Assembly: GCF_000014065.1 (NCBI RefSeq)
Contig: NC_008044.1
Coordinates: forward strand, 457,501 to 521,500
Direction of reading: 5' to 3'
Source: Ruegeria sp. TM1040
GTDB lineage: Bacteria > Pseudomonadota > Alphaproteobacteria > Rhodobacterales > Rhodobacteraceae
Length of the DNA stretch: 64,000 nt
This document shows positions 9,070 through 17,689 of the stretch, piece by piece. A program made the position numbers and the translations under genes. How positions within the stretch are numbered: position 1 is the first letter of the stretch; each line of letters starts with the position of its first letter. The notes below the pieces were generated by a model, which saw only the letters and a list, made by a program, of their open reading frames with translations, searched no databases and was not told where the DNA came from.

Positions 9070-9933
9070 GTGAATCATAAAATCGTCAGTTTACCGCCGG
9101 GGTTGTACTTCGTCGCAACGCCCATCGGCACGGCCCGTGACATCACGTTGCGTGCGCTTGACATATTGGCGTCCGCCGATGTGATTGCAGCCGAAGACAC
9201 ACGTTCGATGCGCAAGTTGCTCGACATCCACGGGGTCCCGCTCGGGGATCGTCCGGTGGTGGCCTATCACGACCATTCCGGCACGGGCGCGCGGGCGCGC
9301 CTGATGGCGGATCTCGCGGCGGGCAAGTCGGTGGCCTATGCATCCGAGGCAGGTATGCCGATGATTGCAGACCCGGGGTATGATCTGAGCCGCGAGGCCG
9401 CGCGGGCTGGCCATCTGGTCACCGCCGCACCGGGGGCATCGGCGGCGCTTTGTGCGCTCACATTGGCGGGGCTGCCGACAGATGCGTTTTTCTTTGCAGG
9501 CTTTTTGCCGAACGCCAGCGGGGCGCGGCGCAAACGACTGCAGGAGGTCGGAAATATCCCCGGCACGCTCGTTTTCTACGAATCACCCAAGCGCGTTGCC
9601 GCGTCGCTGGCCGATATGGCAGAGGTCCTTGGCGCGCGCGACGCGGCCCTCTGTCGTGAGCTTACCAAAAAATTTGAAGAGGTGCGCCGAGGGCCGCTTG
9701 CTGAGCTTGCCTCCGGGCTTGCCGACGCACCGGTAAAGGGTGAAATCGTGATCCTCGTCGACCGCCAGCGCGCGGCGACAGTCACGGCTGCTGATCTGGA
9801 GGCGGATCTGCGCGCCGCGTTGCGGGAGAACTCTGTCAAGGACGCAGCAGCGATTGTCGCCGAAGCCCATGGTGAGCCGCGACGCAAAATCTATCAACAA
9901 GCGCTGCAGATTGCGCGCGAAGATCAAGGATAG
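9070..9933 (+). CDS. rsmI: 16S rRNA (cytidine1402-2'-O)-methyltransferase
   Basis: 287-aa SAM-dependent methyltransferase (tetrapyrrole-methylase fold) that 2'-O-methylates C1402 in the decoding centre of 16S rRNA. Diagnostic elements are LYFVATPIGTARDITLRAL near the N-terminus and ASEAGMPMIADPGYDL about 75 residues later, followed by GFLP and FYESPKRV. The frame is open far upstream, but the GTG at 9070 yields the family's usual length and conserved start; the longer version would run into the divergent lipoprotein gene. yraN follows after 5 nt, the widespread rsmI-yraN pairing. Confidence 0.95.
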   Translation: MNHKIVSLPPGLYFVATPIGTARDITLRALDILASADVIAAEDTRSMRKLLDIHGVPLGDRPVVAYHDHSGTGARARLMADLAAGKSVAYASEAGMPMIADPGYDLSREAARAGHLVTAAPGASAALCALTLAGLPTDAFFFAGFLPNASGARRKRLQEVGNIPGTLVFYESPKRVAASLADMAEVLGARDAALCRELTKKFEEVRRGPLAELASGLADAPVKGEIVILVDRQRAATVTAADLEADLRAALRENSVKDAAAIVAEAHGEPRRKIYQQALQIAREDQG

Positions 9934-9938
9934 AAGTC

Positions 9939-10313
9939 ATGACGCAGGACGCACGCGCAAGAGGGCAGAACGCTCATTTTGCGGGCGCGGCTGCCGAAGA
10001 GATCGCGATCCGCGCCTATCTGGCGCGAGGTCTTACGCTTGTGAAGAGTCGCTGGCGCGGCCCGCATGGCGAAATCGATCTGATCCTTCGAGACGGAGAG
10101 ACCGTGATCTTCGCCGAAGTGAAATCCAGCACCACCCGCGACAAAGCCGCGGCACGCATCAAACCCGCGCAGATGCAGCGGGTTTTCAACAGCGCGGGTG
10201 CCTTTCTTGAGGGCGAACCCTTGGGCCAACTGACTCCGGCGCGGTTGGATGTTGTGCTGGTTTGGGGCGCGGGCGAGGTGGAGATTATCGAAAATGCCTA
10301 TGGCCACGGCTGA
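9939..10313 (+). CDS. yraN: YraN/UPF0102 family putative nuclease
   Basis: 124 aa. Shows the restriction-endonuclease-like core of UPF0102: GxxAEEIAIRAYLARGL, then GEIDLIL (catalytic Asp) and VIFAEVKSS (E-x-K). The family is often found beside rsmI and is thought to act on DNA structures, but no enzymatic role is firmly established. Start ATG at 9939, 5 nt after rsmI, indicates an operon that probably continues into gshB about 60 nt downstream. Confidence 0.9.
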   Translation: MTQDARARGQNAHFAGAAAEEIAIRAYLARGLTLVKSRWRGPHGEIDLILRDGETVIFAEVKSSTTRDKAAARIKPAQMQRVFNSAGAFLEGEPLGQLTPARLDVVLVWGAGEVEIIENAYGHG

Positions 10314-10373
10314 GCCATTGAACATGGCCAGCGCCTACGCCATGTATCTGTTGTGAAACAAGGGACACATATT

Positions 10374-11309
10374 ATGAAAATCGCATTTCAGATGGACCCG
10401 ATCATGGGCGTCGATGTGAACGCCGACAGCAGCTTTCGCCTTGCGGAAGAGGCGCAGAAACGCGGTCACGAGCTGTTCTATTACAGCCCCGATCAGCTTG
10501 CCTACCAGGAAGGGCGCATCACGGCGCGCGGGCATGACATGGTGGTGCAACGTGTCGAGGGCACGCCGGCGACGCTCGGAGAGCTGCGGGAGGTAGACCT
10601 GGCAGATTTCGACGTGATCTGGCTGCGCCAGGATCCGCCGTTTGACATGCATTACATCACCTCGACGCATCTTTTGGATCGTCTGAAGGGCCAGGCGCTT
10701 GTGGTCAATGATCCCTTCTGGGTGCGCAACTACCCTGAGAAACTGCTGGTTCTGAACTTCCCTGATCTCACGCCGCCGACGACGATTGCGCGCGATCTTG
10801 AGACCATCAAGGCCTTCAAGGCCAAACATGGCGATGTGATCCTGAAGCCGCTCTACGGTAATGGTGGTGCCGGGGTGTTCCGTCTGGATGCCAATGACCG
10901 CAACTTGTCGTCGCTGCATGAGCTCTTTACCGGCTTCAGCCGCGAGCCTCTCATTGTGCAGAAATTCCTCCCGGATGTTTCAAATGGTGACAAGCGCGTC
11001 ATCCTCGTCGACGGAGAGCCTGTGGGCGCCATCAACCGCGTGCCCGCGGCGGGCGAGACACGGTCCAACATGCATGTGGGCGGGCGGCCTGAAAAAATCG
11101 GGCTCACGGAGCGCGATCTGGAGATCTGTGCCGCGATTGGACCGCTCCTCAAGGAGAAGGGGCAGGTGTTTGTCGGCATCGACGTGATCGGCGATTATCT
11201 GACAGAGATCAACGTGACCTCTCCGACCGGAATTCAGGAGCTTGAGCGCTTTAACGGCGTCAATATCGCGGAAAAAGTCTGGGAGGCGATTGAGGCGCGC
11301 GTTGCGTGA
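10374..11309 (+). CDS. gshB: Glutathione synthetase
   Basis: 311-aa ATP-grasp enzyme joining gamma-glutamylcysteine and glycine to make glutathione in the cytoplasm. Visible family elements are [10 protein letters not shown] at the N-terminus, [42 protein letters not shown] (ATP-grasp loop), [14 protein letters not shown] and EINVTSPTG near the end. The ATG at 10374 is preceded by AAGGGA; an in-frame ATG seven codons earlier is less suited. The last bases overlap the GTG of the next gene (GTGA). Confidence 0.96.
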   Translation: MKIAFQMDPIMGVDVNADSSFRLAEEAQKRGHELFYYSPDQLAYQEGRITARGHDMVVQRVEGTPATLGELREVDLADFDVIWLRQDPPFDMHYITSTHLLDRLKGQALVVNDPFWVRNYPEKLLVLNFPDLTPPTTIARDLETIKAFKAKHGDVILKPLYGNGGAGVFRLDANDRNLSSLHELFTGFSREPLIVQKFLPDVSNGDKRVILVDGEPVGAINRVPAAGETRSNMHVGGRPEKIGLTERDLEICAAIGPLLKEKGQVFVGIDVIGDYLTEINVTSPTGIQELERFNGVNIAEKVWEAIEARVA

Positions 11310-12202
11310 GTCTTGCGCTTGATTTGCTATTGGTTGGGCTGCGCCATGTGGTGCGGCCCCGCCTGCGCCGTGCGCATGGCCCGCTAGAGGCGCGCCGAGC
11401 CTTTGACCGCGCGGCAGCGGTGACATTCCGGGCGCCGCCCTTCCTTTGTCGCATCAAGGACCGGGCAGGGCTCGACCGGATCCACTGTGGTCCGCGCCTG
11501 CATGGCAAAATTATTCTTTATTTTCACGGCGGTGGCTATGTGGCCGGTGGCCCGCATACGCATGCAGCCATGCTCGGGCAGCTGTCAGGGCTTTCACAGC
11601 TTGAGGTCTGCGCGCCGGCGTATCCGCTGGCCCCCGAACATCCTTTTCCGGCGGCGTTCGAGGGCGCCGTGGCATCTTGGGAGCATCTGATGGCTGCGGG
11701 TTACGCGCCGTCGGATGTGGTGTTGGGCGGCGATTCTGCCGGTGGCGGCCTCGCGCTCGCGCTGCTGTCCTATCTATGCCACGCGGCAACACCGCCTGCG
11801 GCCGCGTTTGCGATGTCGCCCTGGTGCGATCTGAGCCTGAGTGGCGACAGCCTGCAGGGCAATGCAGAGCGAGATCCGCTCCTGCCCGCAGAGCGTATCC
11901 GGGAACTTGTGGGCTATATCCTGCCCGAAGGCGCCGATGACACGGACCCGCGGGTGTCGCCACTTTTTGCAGAGTTCCCCACCTGCCCGCCGGTCTTGCT
12001 GCAGTATAGCGAGACGGAAATCCTGTTTGATGATTGCCGCCGGATGGCAGAGCGCCTCAGGGGTTTTGACGCTGACGTTCTGGAGAGGCGGCATCCCCGC
12101 GCACCACATGTCTGGCATCTGTTTCAGGGCTGGGTCCCCGAGGCCCGTAAGTCGCTGAGGGAGATTGCCGATTTTGCACGCGCGGCGTTTACTGCGCGCT
12201 AA
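11306..12202 (+). CDS. Alpha/beta hydrolase, hormone-sensitive-lipase-type esterase
   Basis: 298 aa. It has the oxyanion-hole motif [11 protein letters not shown] (~72-82) and the nucleophile elbow [10 protein letters not shown] (~140-149). A downstream Asp (around DDTDP or ETEILFDD) and the His in HVWHLFQGW complete a plausible triad. This is the HSL/acetyl-hydrolase carboxylesterase family; the substrate is unknown. The start is GTG overlapping the gshB stop, so expression is coupled to glutathione synthesis. The 3' end overlaps the convergent comM-like gene by 4 nt, with no room for a separate terminator. Confidence 0.87.
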   Translation: MSLALDLLLVGLRHVVRPRLRRAHGPLEARRAFDRAAAVTFRAPPFLCRIKDRAGLDRIHCGPRLHGKIILYFHGGGYVAGGPHTHAAMLGQLSGLSQLEVCAPAYPLAPEHPFPAAFEGAVASWEHLMAAGYAPSDVVLGGDSAGGGLALALLSYLCHAATPPAAAFAMSPWCDLSLSGDSLQGNAERDPLLPAERIRELVGYILPEGADDTDPRVSPLFAEFPTCPPVLLQYSETEILFDDCRRMAERLRGFDADVLERRHPRAPHVWHLFQGWVPEARKSLREIADFARAAFTAR

Positions 12203-13701
12203 CTGGGCAGGCGGTAGGACAGTGCCTCGGCTACATGATCGCGGGCGATCTGCGCTTCGGCATCCAGATCCGCAATGGTGCGGGCAACGCGCAAGACCCG
12301 GTGATAGCCGCGCGCACTCAGGCCAAACTGCTCGGCAGCTTGGAGCAGGAGCGCGCGACTGTCGGTGCCCAGCTCTGCGACTTTTTCCAGCATCTCACCC
12401 TCTGCATCCGCATTGGTATGGGTGCCGTCGCAGGCGGCATAGCGTTCCCCCTGAAGCGCGCGCGCTTGCGCAACGCGGCTCGCAACACTGGCAGAGCTCT
12501 CGCCGGGGCGACTGCGTTCGAGATCGGCAAAGGCGACGGGCTCGACCTCGATGCGCAGGTCAAACCGGTCCATCAACGGCCCTGAAATCCGGCCCATGTA
12601 ATCCGCACCGCACCCCGGCGCGCGGGGGCAGGCGCGGGCAGGGTCGGTCAGATAGCCACAACGGCAGGGGTTGGCCGCTGCCACAAGCATGAAGCGGCTT
12701 GGATAGCGCACATGAGCATTGGCGCGGGCCACCATCACGTCACCCGTTTCCAGCGGTTGCCGAAGGGTCTCAAGGACGGCGCGCGCAAATTCCGGCAACT
12801 CGTCGAGAAACAGCACTCCATTATGCGCGAGGCTGATCTCTCCGGGGTGCGCACGACGCCCGCCCCCCACGATGGCCGCCATGGAGGCGGTGTGATGAGG
12901 CGCGCGAAACGGGCGCGCGCGGCTGACGCCCCCGGCTTTGATCAGGCCACAGATGGATTGGATCATCGACGTCTCCAGCGCCTCCCCGGGCGAAAGCGGT
13001 GGTAGGATCGAGGGCAGCCGCGCCGCAAGCATGGATTTCCCCGCGCCTGGTGGGCCGCTCATCAGCAGGTGATGGCGTCCAGCAGCGGCAATCTCGAGCG
13101 CACGGCGCGGACCCTCCTGGCCTTTGACATCGGCGAGATCCTTCTCGAGCGGGTCATCCAACACCTCGCCCGGCTGGGCGGGTGCAAGGACGCCTTGTCC
13201 GGTGAAATGGCGGATTACGTCTGAGAGCGACGCCGCACCAATTACGGTTGCAGCTTCGACCCAGGCTGCCTCGGCGCTGGAGCTTTTGGGGCAGAGCAGC
13301 GTGCGCTGTTGTTCGGCGGCTGTTAAGGCGGCGGGCAAGGCGCCGGTGATTGCGACCAAGGTTCCATCCAGCGACAGCTCACCAAGCGAGAGGGTCTCCT
13401 CGGCAGCTTCCGGTGGCAAGATTTCCAGGGCCGTCAGCAATGCGACTGCGATTGGAAGATCAAAATGGCTGCCCTCTTTGGGGAGATCGGCTGGCGATAG
13501 GTTGATGGTGATCCGTTTCGCGGGCAAGGCAATCGACATGACCGCCAAGGCTGATCGCACCCGGTCGCGGGCTTCGCTGACGGCCTTATCGGGAAGGCCC
13601 ACGATGGAAAACGCCGGAAGCCCTGGGGCGACGGCACATTGAACCTCAACCGGACAGGCTTCAACACCTTGAAATGCAACAGTTTGTGCACGTGAAATCA
13701 T
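12199..13701 (-). CDS. comM: YifB/ComM-type Mg-chelatase-like AAA ATPase
   Basis: 500 aa. The N-terminal Lon-protease-like/ChlI domain (~20-140, with RITINLSPADLPKEG) is followed by an AAA+ module with Walker A SGPPGAGKSMLAARL (~215-229), Walker B GVLFLDELPEF and an HHTAS element, then a C-terminal domain with paired cysteines (NPCRCGY...CPRAPGC). In Vibrio and Haemophilus, ComM is a branch-migration helicase used in natural transformation. In Rhodobacter capsulatus, com homologues including comM serve uptake of gene-transfer-agent DNA under CtrA. A CtrA-like box lies 57 nt upstream of this start. The ATG at 13701 is preceded by a GGGGG-type ribosome site. Confidence 0.93.
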   Translation of the reverse strand: MISRAQTVAFQGVEACPVEVQCAVAPGLPAFSIVGLPDKAVSEARDRVRSALAVMSIALPAKRITINLSPADLPKEGSHFDLPIAVALLTALEILPPEAAEETLSLGELSLDGTLVAITGALPAALTAAEQQRTLLCPKSSSAEAAWVEAATVIGAASLSDVIRHFTGQGVLAPAQPGEVLDDPLEKDLADVKGQEGPRRALEIAAAGRHHLLMSGPPGAGKSMLAARLPSILPPLSPGEALETSMIQSICGLIKAGGVSRARPFRAPHHTASMAAIVGGGRRAHPGEISLAHNGVLFLDELPEFARAVLETLRQPLETGDVMVARANAHVRYPSRFMLVAAANPCRCGYLTDPARACPRAPGCGADYMGRISGPLMDRFDLRIEVEPVAFADLERSRPGESSASVASRVAQARALQGERYAACDGTHTNADAEGEMLEKVAELGTDSRALLLQAAEQFGLSARGYHRVLRVARTIADLDAEAQIARDHVAEALSYRLPS

Positions 13702-13757
13702 GGCCGCCCCCTGCGGTGCCTCAAAACAGGCCCATAGGGAGCAGCATTTAAAAACGT

Positions 13758-13774
13758 GGTTACCGATTGGTTAA
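13758..13774 (-). promoter_or_regulatory. Candidate CtrA-binding box upstream of comM
   Basis: On the minus strand the sequence reads TTAACC-AATCG-GTAACC, matching the CtrA consensus TTAA-N7-TTAA at 7 of 8 positions with the right spacing. It sits 57-73 nt before the comM start, where an activator box overlapping a -35 region would be expected. The -10 candidate downstream is weak. This is the only TTAA-N7-TTAA-like site I noticed in the intergenic DNA of the window. Confidence 0.55.
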
Positions 13775-13811
13775 GGATGGCGTAAGTCCAGCGCGAAATC
13801 GCAGGCTGGGA

Positions 13812-14492
13812 TCACAGCGCCCAGGGTTTGCGCTCCAGATCCAGCGCATAGGGTTCCGGGTCGTAGTGGACTTTGCGCGCTTCCGCCTGCCACGCAAGCA
13901 CCGCGGGATCGCTCAGAAGCTCCACGCAGTAGGCGCGGGTTTCTGTAGAGACCGGGAGGTCAAATCCGATGACCCGTGCCGCAACTGGGGTGTAGAATAC
14001 ATCGGCAAGGCTATAAGCGCCAAAAAGAGGGCCCCGTGCGTGGCCAGAGACCGCACGCGCGTGGGCGAAGAGTTTCTCCAGTCGGCTTAGATCGTTGAGA
14101 ACGGCCTCCGAAGGCTCAAATCCCTGCCAGATATGACCAAGCTGCATGGGGCAGGCCGACCGCAAGGCCTCAAACCCCGCCGCCATCTCTGCGCAGAGCC
14201 AGCGCGCCGTGGCCCGACTGGCTTCTGATGCGGGCCAGAGCCCGGCTTCGGGGTGACGCTCGGCGAGGGTCTCAGCCATGGCCATGGTTTCGCCAACCAC
14301 GGTGCCATCCGGCAGGACCAGCGTGGGCACCAATCGAGCCGGTGCAACCTCGGCAAGGTCCTGCGCCATGGTTCCGTTGTAGAGTCCCACCAGCCGCGTG
14401 TCGTAGGGCAGGGAGAACTTCTCGAGCATGAGCCAGCCGCGCAAAGACCAGCTGGAATACATGCGATCTGCAATATAGAGTGTGTATGTCAT
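13812..14492 (-). CDS. Glutathione S-transferase family protein
   Basis: 226 aa. The thioredoxin-like N-terminal domain contains LYIADRMYSSWSLRGWLMLE (a catalytic Ser/Tyr region) and the glutathione-binding VPTLVLPDGTVVGETMAM with its cis-Pro. The all-helical C-terminal domain follows (~90-220), including the N-capping SLADVFYTPVAARV motif. It probably conjugates or reduces electrophiles with glutathione in the cytosol; the substrate is unknown. No clear Shine-Dalgarno precedes the ATG, suggesting weak or leaderless translation. Its neighbours on either side are separate units. Confidence 0.9.
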   Translation of the reverse strand: MTYTLYIADRMYSSWSLRGWLMLEKFSLPYDTRLVGLYNGTMAQDLAEVAPARLVPTLVLPDGTVVGETMAMAETLAERHPEAGLWPASEASRATARWLCAEMAAGFEALRSACPMQLGHIWQGFEPSEAVLNDLSRLEKLFAHARAVSGHARGPLFGAYSLADVFYTPVAARVIGFDLPVSTETRAYCVELLSDPAVLAWQAEARKVHYDPEPYALDLERKPWAL

Positions 14493-14550
14493 GGGGAGAG
14501 ATTAGCGACGCCACATGCATCAGGAAAGCTAATGTTTGTGCGCTCACGCA

Positions 14551-15132
14551 TCACAAAATTTGATTGATCGCTCCGGCACTCCATCCCGTGCTCTCGTGAT
14601 CTATCCGGCTCAGGGACAGGTTGTCGATTTTGTGGGCAAAAGCCTCGGTCGCCGTGAGGCCCAGGGCGCGTTGCACCTGACAGAGGATCTGGCCGAAGTG
14701 GCCCACGACAACAACATCCTGACCTCTGTAGGTCTCTGCAAGCCTGTCGAACTGTCGTGAGACCCGTTGCATCAGCCTGTTCCAACTCTCGCCATTTGGG
14801 GGGGCGACGTCTCCGGGCTTCTCCCAAAAGGCGCGAATGTGGTCCGGGTCCTCGGCGTCGATCTCGCTCCAACGGCGCAGTTCCCAATCTCCAAAATGGA
14901 TTTCGCGCAAATCTGAGGTATGGGGCAGGCGGGTGCGTGATCCCTGGATCGCATCTGCCGTGGCAACGGCCCGGCTCAGATCTGACGAAATAACCACCGC
15001 CGTGTCGGGGAGGGCGCGCGACAGCCGAGACAGCATCGCCGCATCCGAGAGGTCTGCGGGTAAATCCGACCAGCCCACCATGGATTTGGCGTGGGTCGGG
15101 CCATGGCGTATCATGTGAAAACGCGTGATCAT
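14551..15132 (-). CDS. Histidine phosphatase superfamily protein, probable alpha-ribazole phosphatase
   Basis: 193 aa. The phosphohistidine RHG motif is at MIRHGPTH (~7-14) and the second catalytic His lies in VVVVGHFGQI (~140). Acid residues in LREIHFGDWE match the CobC/PhoE-type branch. The ATG overlaps the cobU stop by 4 nt, and that pairing supports a role in nucleotide-loop assembly of cobamides (dephosphorylation of alpha-ribazole phosphate). A general phosphatase role cannot be excluded. Confidence 0.82.
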   Translation of the reverse strand: MITRFHMIRHGPTHAKSMVGWSDLPADLSDAAMLSRLSRALPDTAVVISSDLSRAVATADAIQGSRTRLPHTSDLREIHFGDWELRRWSEIDAEDPDHIRAFWEKPGDVAPPNGESWNRLMQRVSRQFDRLAETYRGQDVVVVGHFGQILCQVQRALGLTATEAFAHKIDNLSLSRIDHESTGWSAGAINQIL

Positions 15133-15647
15133 GTCGTGCCTTTCAGCGTCATTGGCAGCCCTGCTGCGACCAAGACCACCGTGTCCGCCGCAGCGGCGAG
15201 CGCAATATTCAAGCGTCCCTGCGCCTCGCGAAACCGCCGTGCCAGCGCATTCTCGGGAACAATCCCAAGACCGGTCTCGTTGGTGACGATGACAACTTCG
15301 GCGGGGCAGTCCTTGATCGCCTCCAGCAGGACGCGGGTCTCTTTCTCGAGGTCATTTTCCGCAAGCAGATGGTTGGTGAGCCACATGGTCGCACAATCCA
15401 TCAAGAGAACATCCTGAGATTGAGCGGCGCCAAGCGCCGTTTTGGCTTCATAGGGCTCTTCGATTGTGGTCCAGCCGGCGCCACGCTGATCGACATGGCG
15501 GGCGACCTTCTCCTGCATTTCAGAGTCAAATATTTGTGAAGTCGCCCAGTAAACCCTGCTTTTCCCTGTCTTAACACAAGCTTGCTCAGCAAACGCAGAT
15601 TTGCCCGACGCTGCGCCGCCGAGAATGATTGTGACTTTGCTGGCCAA
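15129..15647 (-). CDS. cobU: Adenosylcobinamide kinase / adenosylcobinamide-phosphate guanylyltransferase
   Basis: 172 aa. The Walker A motif GGAASGKSAFAE lies at ~10-21, the family's RVYWATSQIFDSEMQEKV and the conserved His in VARHVDQRG follow, then VVIVTNETGLGIVPE and the C-terminal RRFREAQGRLN helix. It phosphorylates adenosylcobinamide and transfers GMP to it in B12 assembly. I choose the TTG at 15647 because GAGGA lies exactly 8 nt before it and the length fits the family (~170-180). An ATG at 15683 would add 12 residues. It is coupled to the downstream histidine phosphatase. Confidence 0.93.
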   Translation of the reverse strand: MASKVTIILGGAASGKSAFAEQACVKTGKSRVYWATSQIFDSEMQEKVARHVDQRGAGWTTIEEPYEAKTALGAAQSQDVLLMDCATMWLTNHLLAENDLEKETRVLLEAIKDCPAEVVIVTNETGLGIVPENALARRFREAQGRLNIALAAAADTVVLVAAGLPMTLKGTT

Positions 15648-15833
15648 TTTGCGTATCCTCAGAGTTGTAGGCGCGTTGAGCATCATGCGCCAAGACGCCC
15701 ACGCCCGAATGATCCGTAGTTTCGCCGGCGACCAGGATGCATAGAGCATCTTTTGAATATCCGACAGATTATTTTTGAACCAAAGCCGGCCCTCGCACGT
15801 TGTCAACGTAGTTCTTAGAACAGGGAGTTTAAA

Positions 15834-16712
15834 ATGGCACTGGACGAGACCACCAAGAACCCCCTCCCGAAGCAGGCCATGAAAGCCGAGCTTCTGGATG
15901 CAGAGACGGAATTGGCGTTGGCCTACGCATGGCGCGATGAGAAGGACGTGCAGGCGCTCCATCGTCTGATCACAGCCTACATGCGGCTCGCAGTGTCGAT
16001 GGCGTCAAAATTCCGCCGCTATGGCGCCCCGATGAATGATCTCATCCAAGAGGCAGGGCTTGGCCTGATGAAGGCGGCAGAGAAATTTGATCCCGACCGC
16101 GGCGTGCGGTTCTCGACCTACGCGGTCTGGTGGATCAAGGCGTCCATTCAGGACTACGTGATGCGCAACTGGTCGATGGTGCGCACTGGCTCGACCTCCT
16201 CGCAGAAGTCCCTGTTCTTCAACATGCGCCGTGTGCAGGCGCAACTCGAGCGCGAGGCAGCCGGCGAAGGCGTGGAACTCGACCGTCACAAGCTGATGCA
16301 GATGGTTGCAGAAGAGATCGGCGTGCCGCTGCGCGATGTCGAGATGATGGACGGCCGCCTCGCGGGTGCTGATTTCTCGCTGAACGCAGTGCAGTCGGCA
16401 GACGAGGACGGGCGCGAGTGGATCGACGCCTTGGAAGATGACAGCGAACAGGCTGCGGACCGCGTGGAGGCCGATCATGATCGTCGCCAGCTGCGCGAGT
16501 GGCTGCTCTCGGCGCTGAATGGTCTCAATGAGCGCGAGCGCTTTATCGTGCGCGAGCGCAAACTGAGAGAAGAGGCGCGCACTCTGGAGAGCCTCGGCAA
16601 TGAATTGGGACTGTCAAAAGAGCGCGTGCGTCAGCTGGAAGCCGCCGCCTTCTCAAAGATGAGAAAGAGCCTTGAAGGTCAGTCCCGTGAGGTGCAGAAC
16701 TTCCTTGCATGA
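15834..16712 (+). CDS. rpoH: RNA polymerase sigma factor RpoH (RpoH2-like)
   Basis: 292-aa sigma-70 family factor. Region 2 includes DLIQEAGLGLMKAAEKFDPD and the promoter-melting FSTYAVWWIKASIQDYV. The RpoH-specific box is clear at SQKSLFFNMRR (~123-133), and region 4.2 is LGLSKERVRQLEAAAFSKM. Rhodobacteraceae usually hold two RpoH paralogues. The extended sequence and the chaN neighbour suggest RpoHII, the one linked to singlet-oxygen and oxidative stress. GGGAG lies 8 nt upstream of the ATG. It is coupled to chaN by ATGA. RpoH1 versus RpoH2 is inference. Confidence 0.93.
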   Translation: MALDETTKNPLPKQAMKAELLDAETELALAYAWRDEKDVQALHRLITAYMRLAVSMASKFRRYGAPMNDLIQEAGLGLMKAAEKFDPDRGVRFSTYAVWWIKASIQDYVMRNWSMVRTGSTSSQKSLFFNMRRVQAQLEREAAGEGVELDRHKLMQMVAEEIGVPLRDVEMMDGRLAGADFSLNAVQSADEDGREWIDALEDDSEQAADRVEADHDRRQLREWLLSALNGLNERERFIVRERKLREEARTLESLGNELGLSKERVRQLEAAAFSKMRKSLEGQSREVQNFLA

Positions 16713-17572
16713 GGAATATGCATTTTAGGCGCGGACCTGGAGGTCGGCAATTTCATCTGGCAGCAGTTCTTGCACTTTTGCCTTTTATTACAAACGCCCA
16801 AGCGCTTGCGGAGACAAAGCTGGCGCATATCATCGAGGAAGCCAAGCAGGCCGATGTGGTCTTGCTTGGCGAGATCCACGACAACCCGGCGCATCACAAG
16901 GTCCAGTCCGAGGTGATAGCTGAAATTGCGCCTGTGGCGGTGGTCTGGGAGATGCTCACCGAGGATCAGGCGGCGCGACTTACGCCGGATGCGCTATCGG
17001 ACCCGGCAGGGTTGGGCGAGGTGCTCGACTGGGGCGAAAGCGGTTGGCCCGCGTTTGCTATGTATCAGCCTCTGTTTGAGGCGGCCCCGGAGGCGCAGCA
17101 TTGGGGCGCGGCGGTCCCGCGGTCGGTGGCGCGAGACGCCGTTGCCAAGGGGGCGGTCGCGTTTTTCGGGGTAGAGGATGCGGCCCGCTTTGGGCTGGAT
17201 CTGGCACTGTCTCAAGAGGAACAAGCTGCGCGCGAGGCCGAGCAGCAAGCGGCGCATTGCAATGCATTGCCCTATGATCTTCTCCCTGGAATGGTGGAGG
17301 TGCAGCGGCTCCGGGACGCGACGCTGGCTCGTGTGGCGCTTCTTGCGCGCGAGGCCGCACCTGCGGGCGCTGAAGGGCCCGTCGTCATTGTGACGGGCAA
17401 CGGACACGCGCGGCTCGATCGTGGAGCGCCGGTGTATCTGCGCTACGCGGCACCCGACCTTGATCTCTTGTCTCTGGGGCAAGCCGAGGATGGGCAGATC
17501 CGAGGCGAGTTTGATCTCGTCCGGAATGCGGCGCCCATCGCACGCCCTGATCCCTGCGCGGCCTTTTACTGA
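16709..17572 (+). CDS. ChaN family exported haem-binding-type protein
   Basis: 287 aa. A signal peptide spans ~1-34 (hydrophobic AAVLALLPFITNAQALA). The ChaN/DUF399 core includes VVLLGEIHDNPAHH (~51-64, with the conserved His), VVWEMLTEDQ and VIVTGNGHARLDRG. Campylobacter ChaN binds two haems and is iron regulated; an enzymatic role is not established. The ATG overlaps the rpoH stop, so it should be cotranscribed with the stress sigma factor, an arrangement that links haem or iron handling with stress response. Confidence 0.82.
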   Translation: MRNMHFRRGPGGRQFHLAAVLALLPFITNAQALAETKLAHIIEEAKQADVVLLGEIHDNPAHHKVQSEVIAEIAPVAVVWEMLTEDQAARLTPDALSDPAGLGEVLDWGESGWPAFAMYQPLFEAAPEAQHWGAAVPRSVARDAVAKGAVAFFGVEDAARFGLDLALSQEEQAAREAEQQAAHCNALPYDLLPGMVEVQRLRDATLARVALLAREAAPAGAEGPVVIVTGNGHARLDRGAPVYLRYAAPDLDLLSLGQAEDGQIRGEFDLVRNAAPIARPDPCAAFY

Positions 17573-17602
17573 GGCAAGGCAGCCCGCAAGATACACATGT
17601 AG

Positions 17603-17675
17603 CCTTGGCCTTTGCCCTCGTTTTCCCCTTTCACTAGGGGGGGGGAGGGCATAAGTTTGCCGAGCAAAGGCAAGG
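17603..17675 (+). promoter_or_regulatory. Structured leader upstream of coaBC
   Basis: A long imperfect dyad: CCTTGGCCTTTGC (17603-17615) pairs with GCAAAGGCAAGG (17664-17675) with one bulged C. Nested inside, GCCCTC (17614-17619) pairs with GAGGGC (17645-17650) over a pyrimidine tract facing a run of nine G. It ends 4 nt before the coaBC ribosome-binding GAGGG. It could terminate rpoH-chaN transcripts or regulate coaBC. No U-tract follows, so a simple terminator is not obvious. Confidence 0.45.
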
Positions 17676-17689
17676 ATCGAGGGCCCATC

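Noticed and set aside
15710-15715. TGATCC upstream of rpoH resembling the -35 of Rhodobacter RpoE promoters
   Set aside because: No TAAGA-like -10 lies at the required ~16-18 nt distance, and the hexamer is common in this GC-rich DNA.
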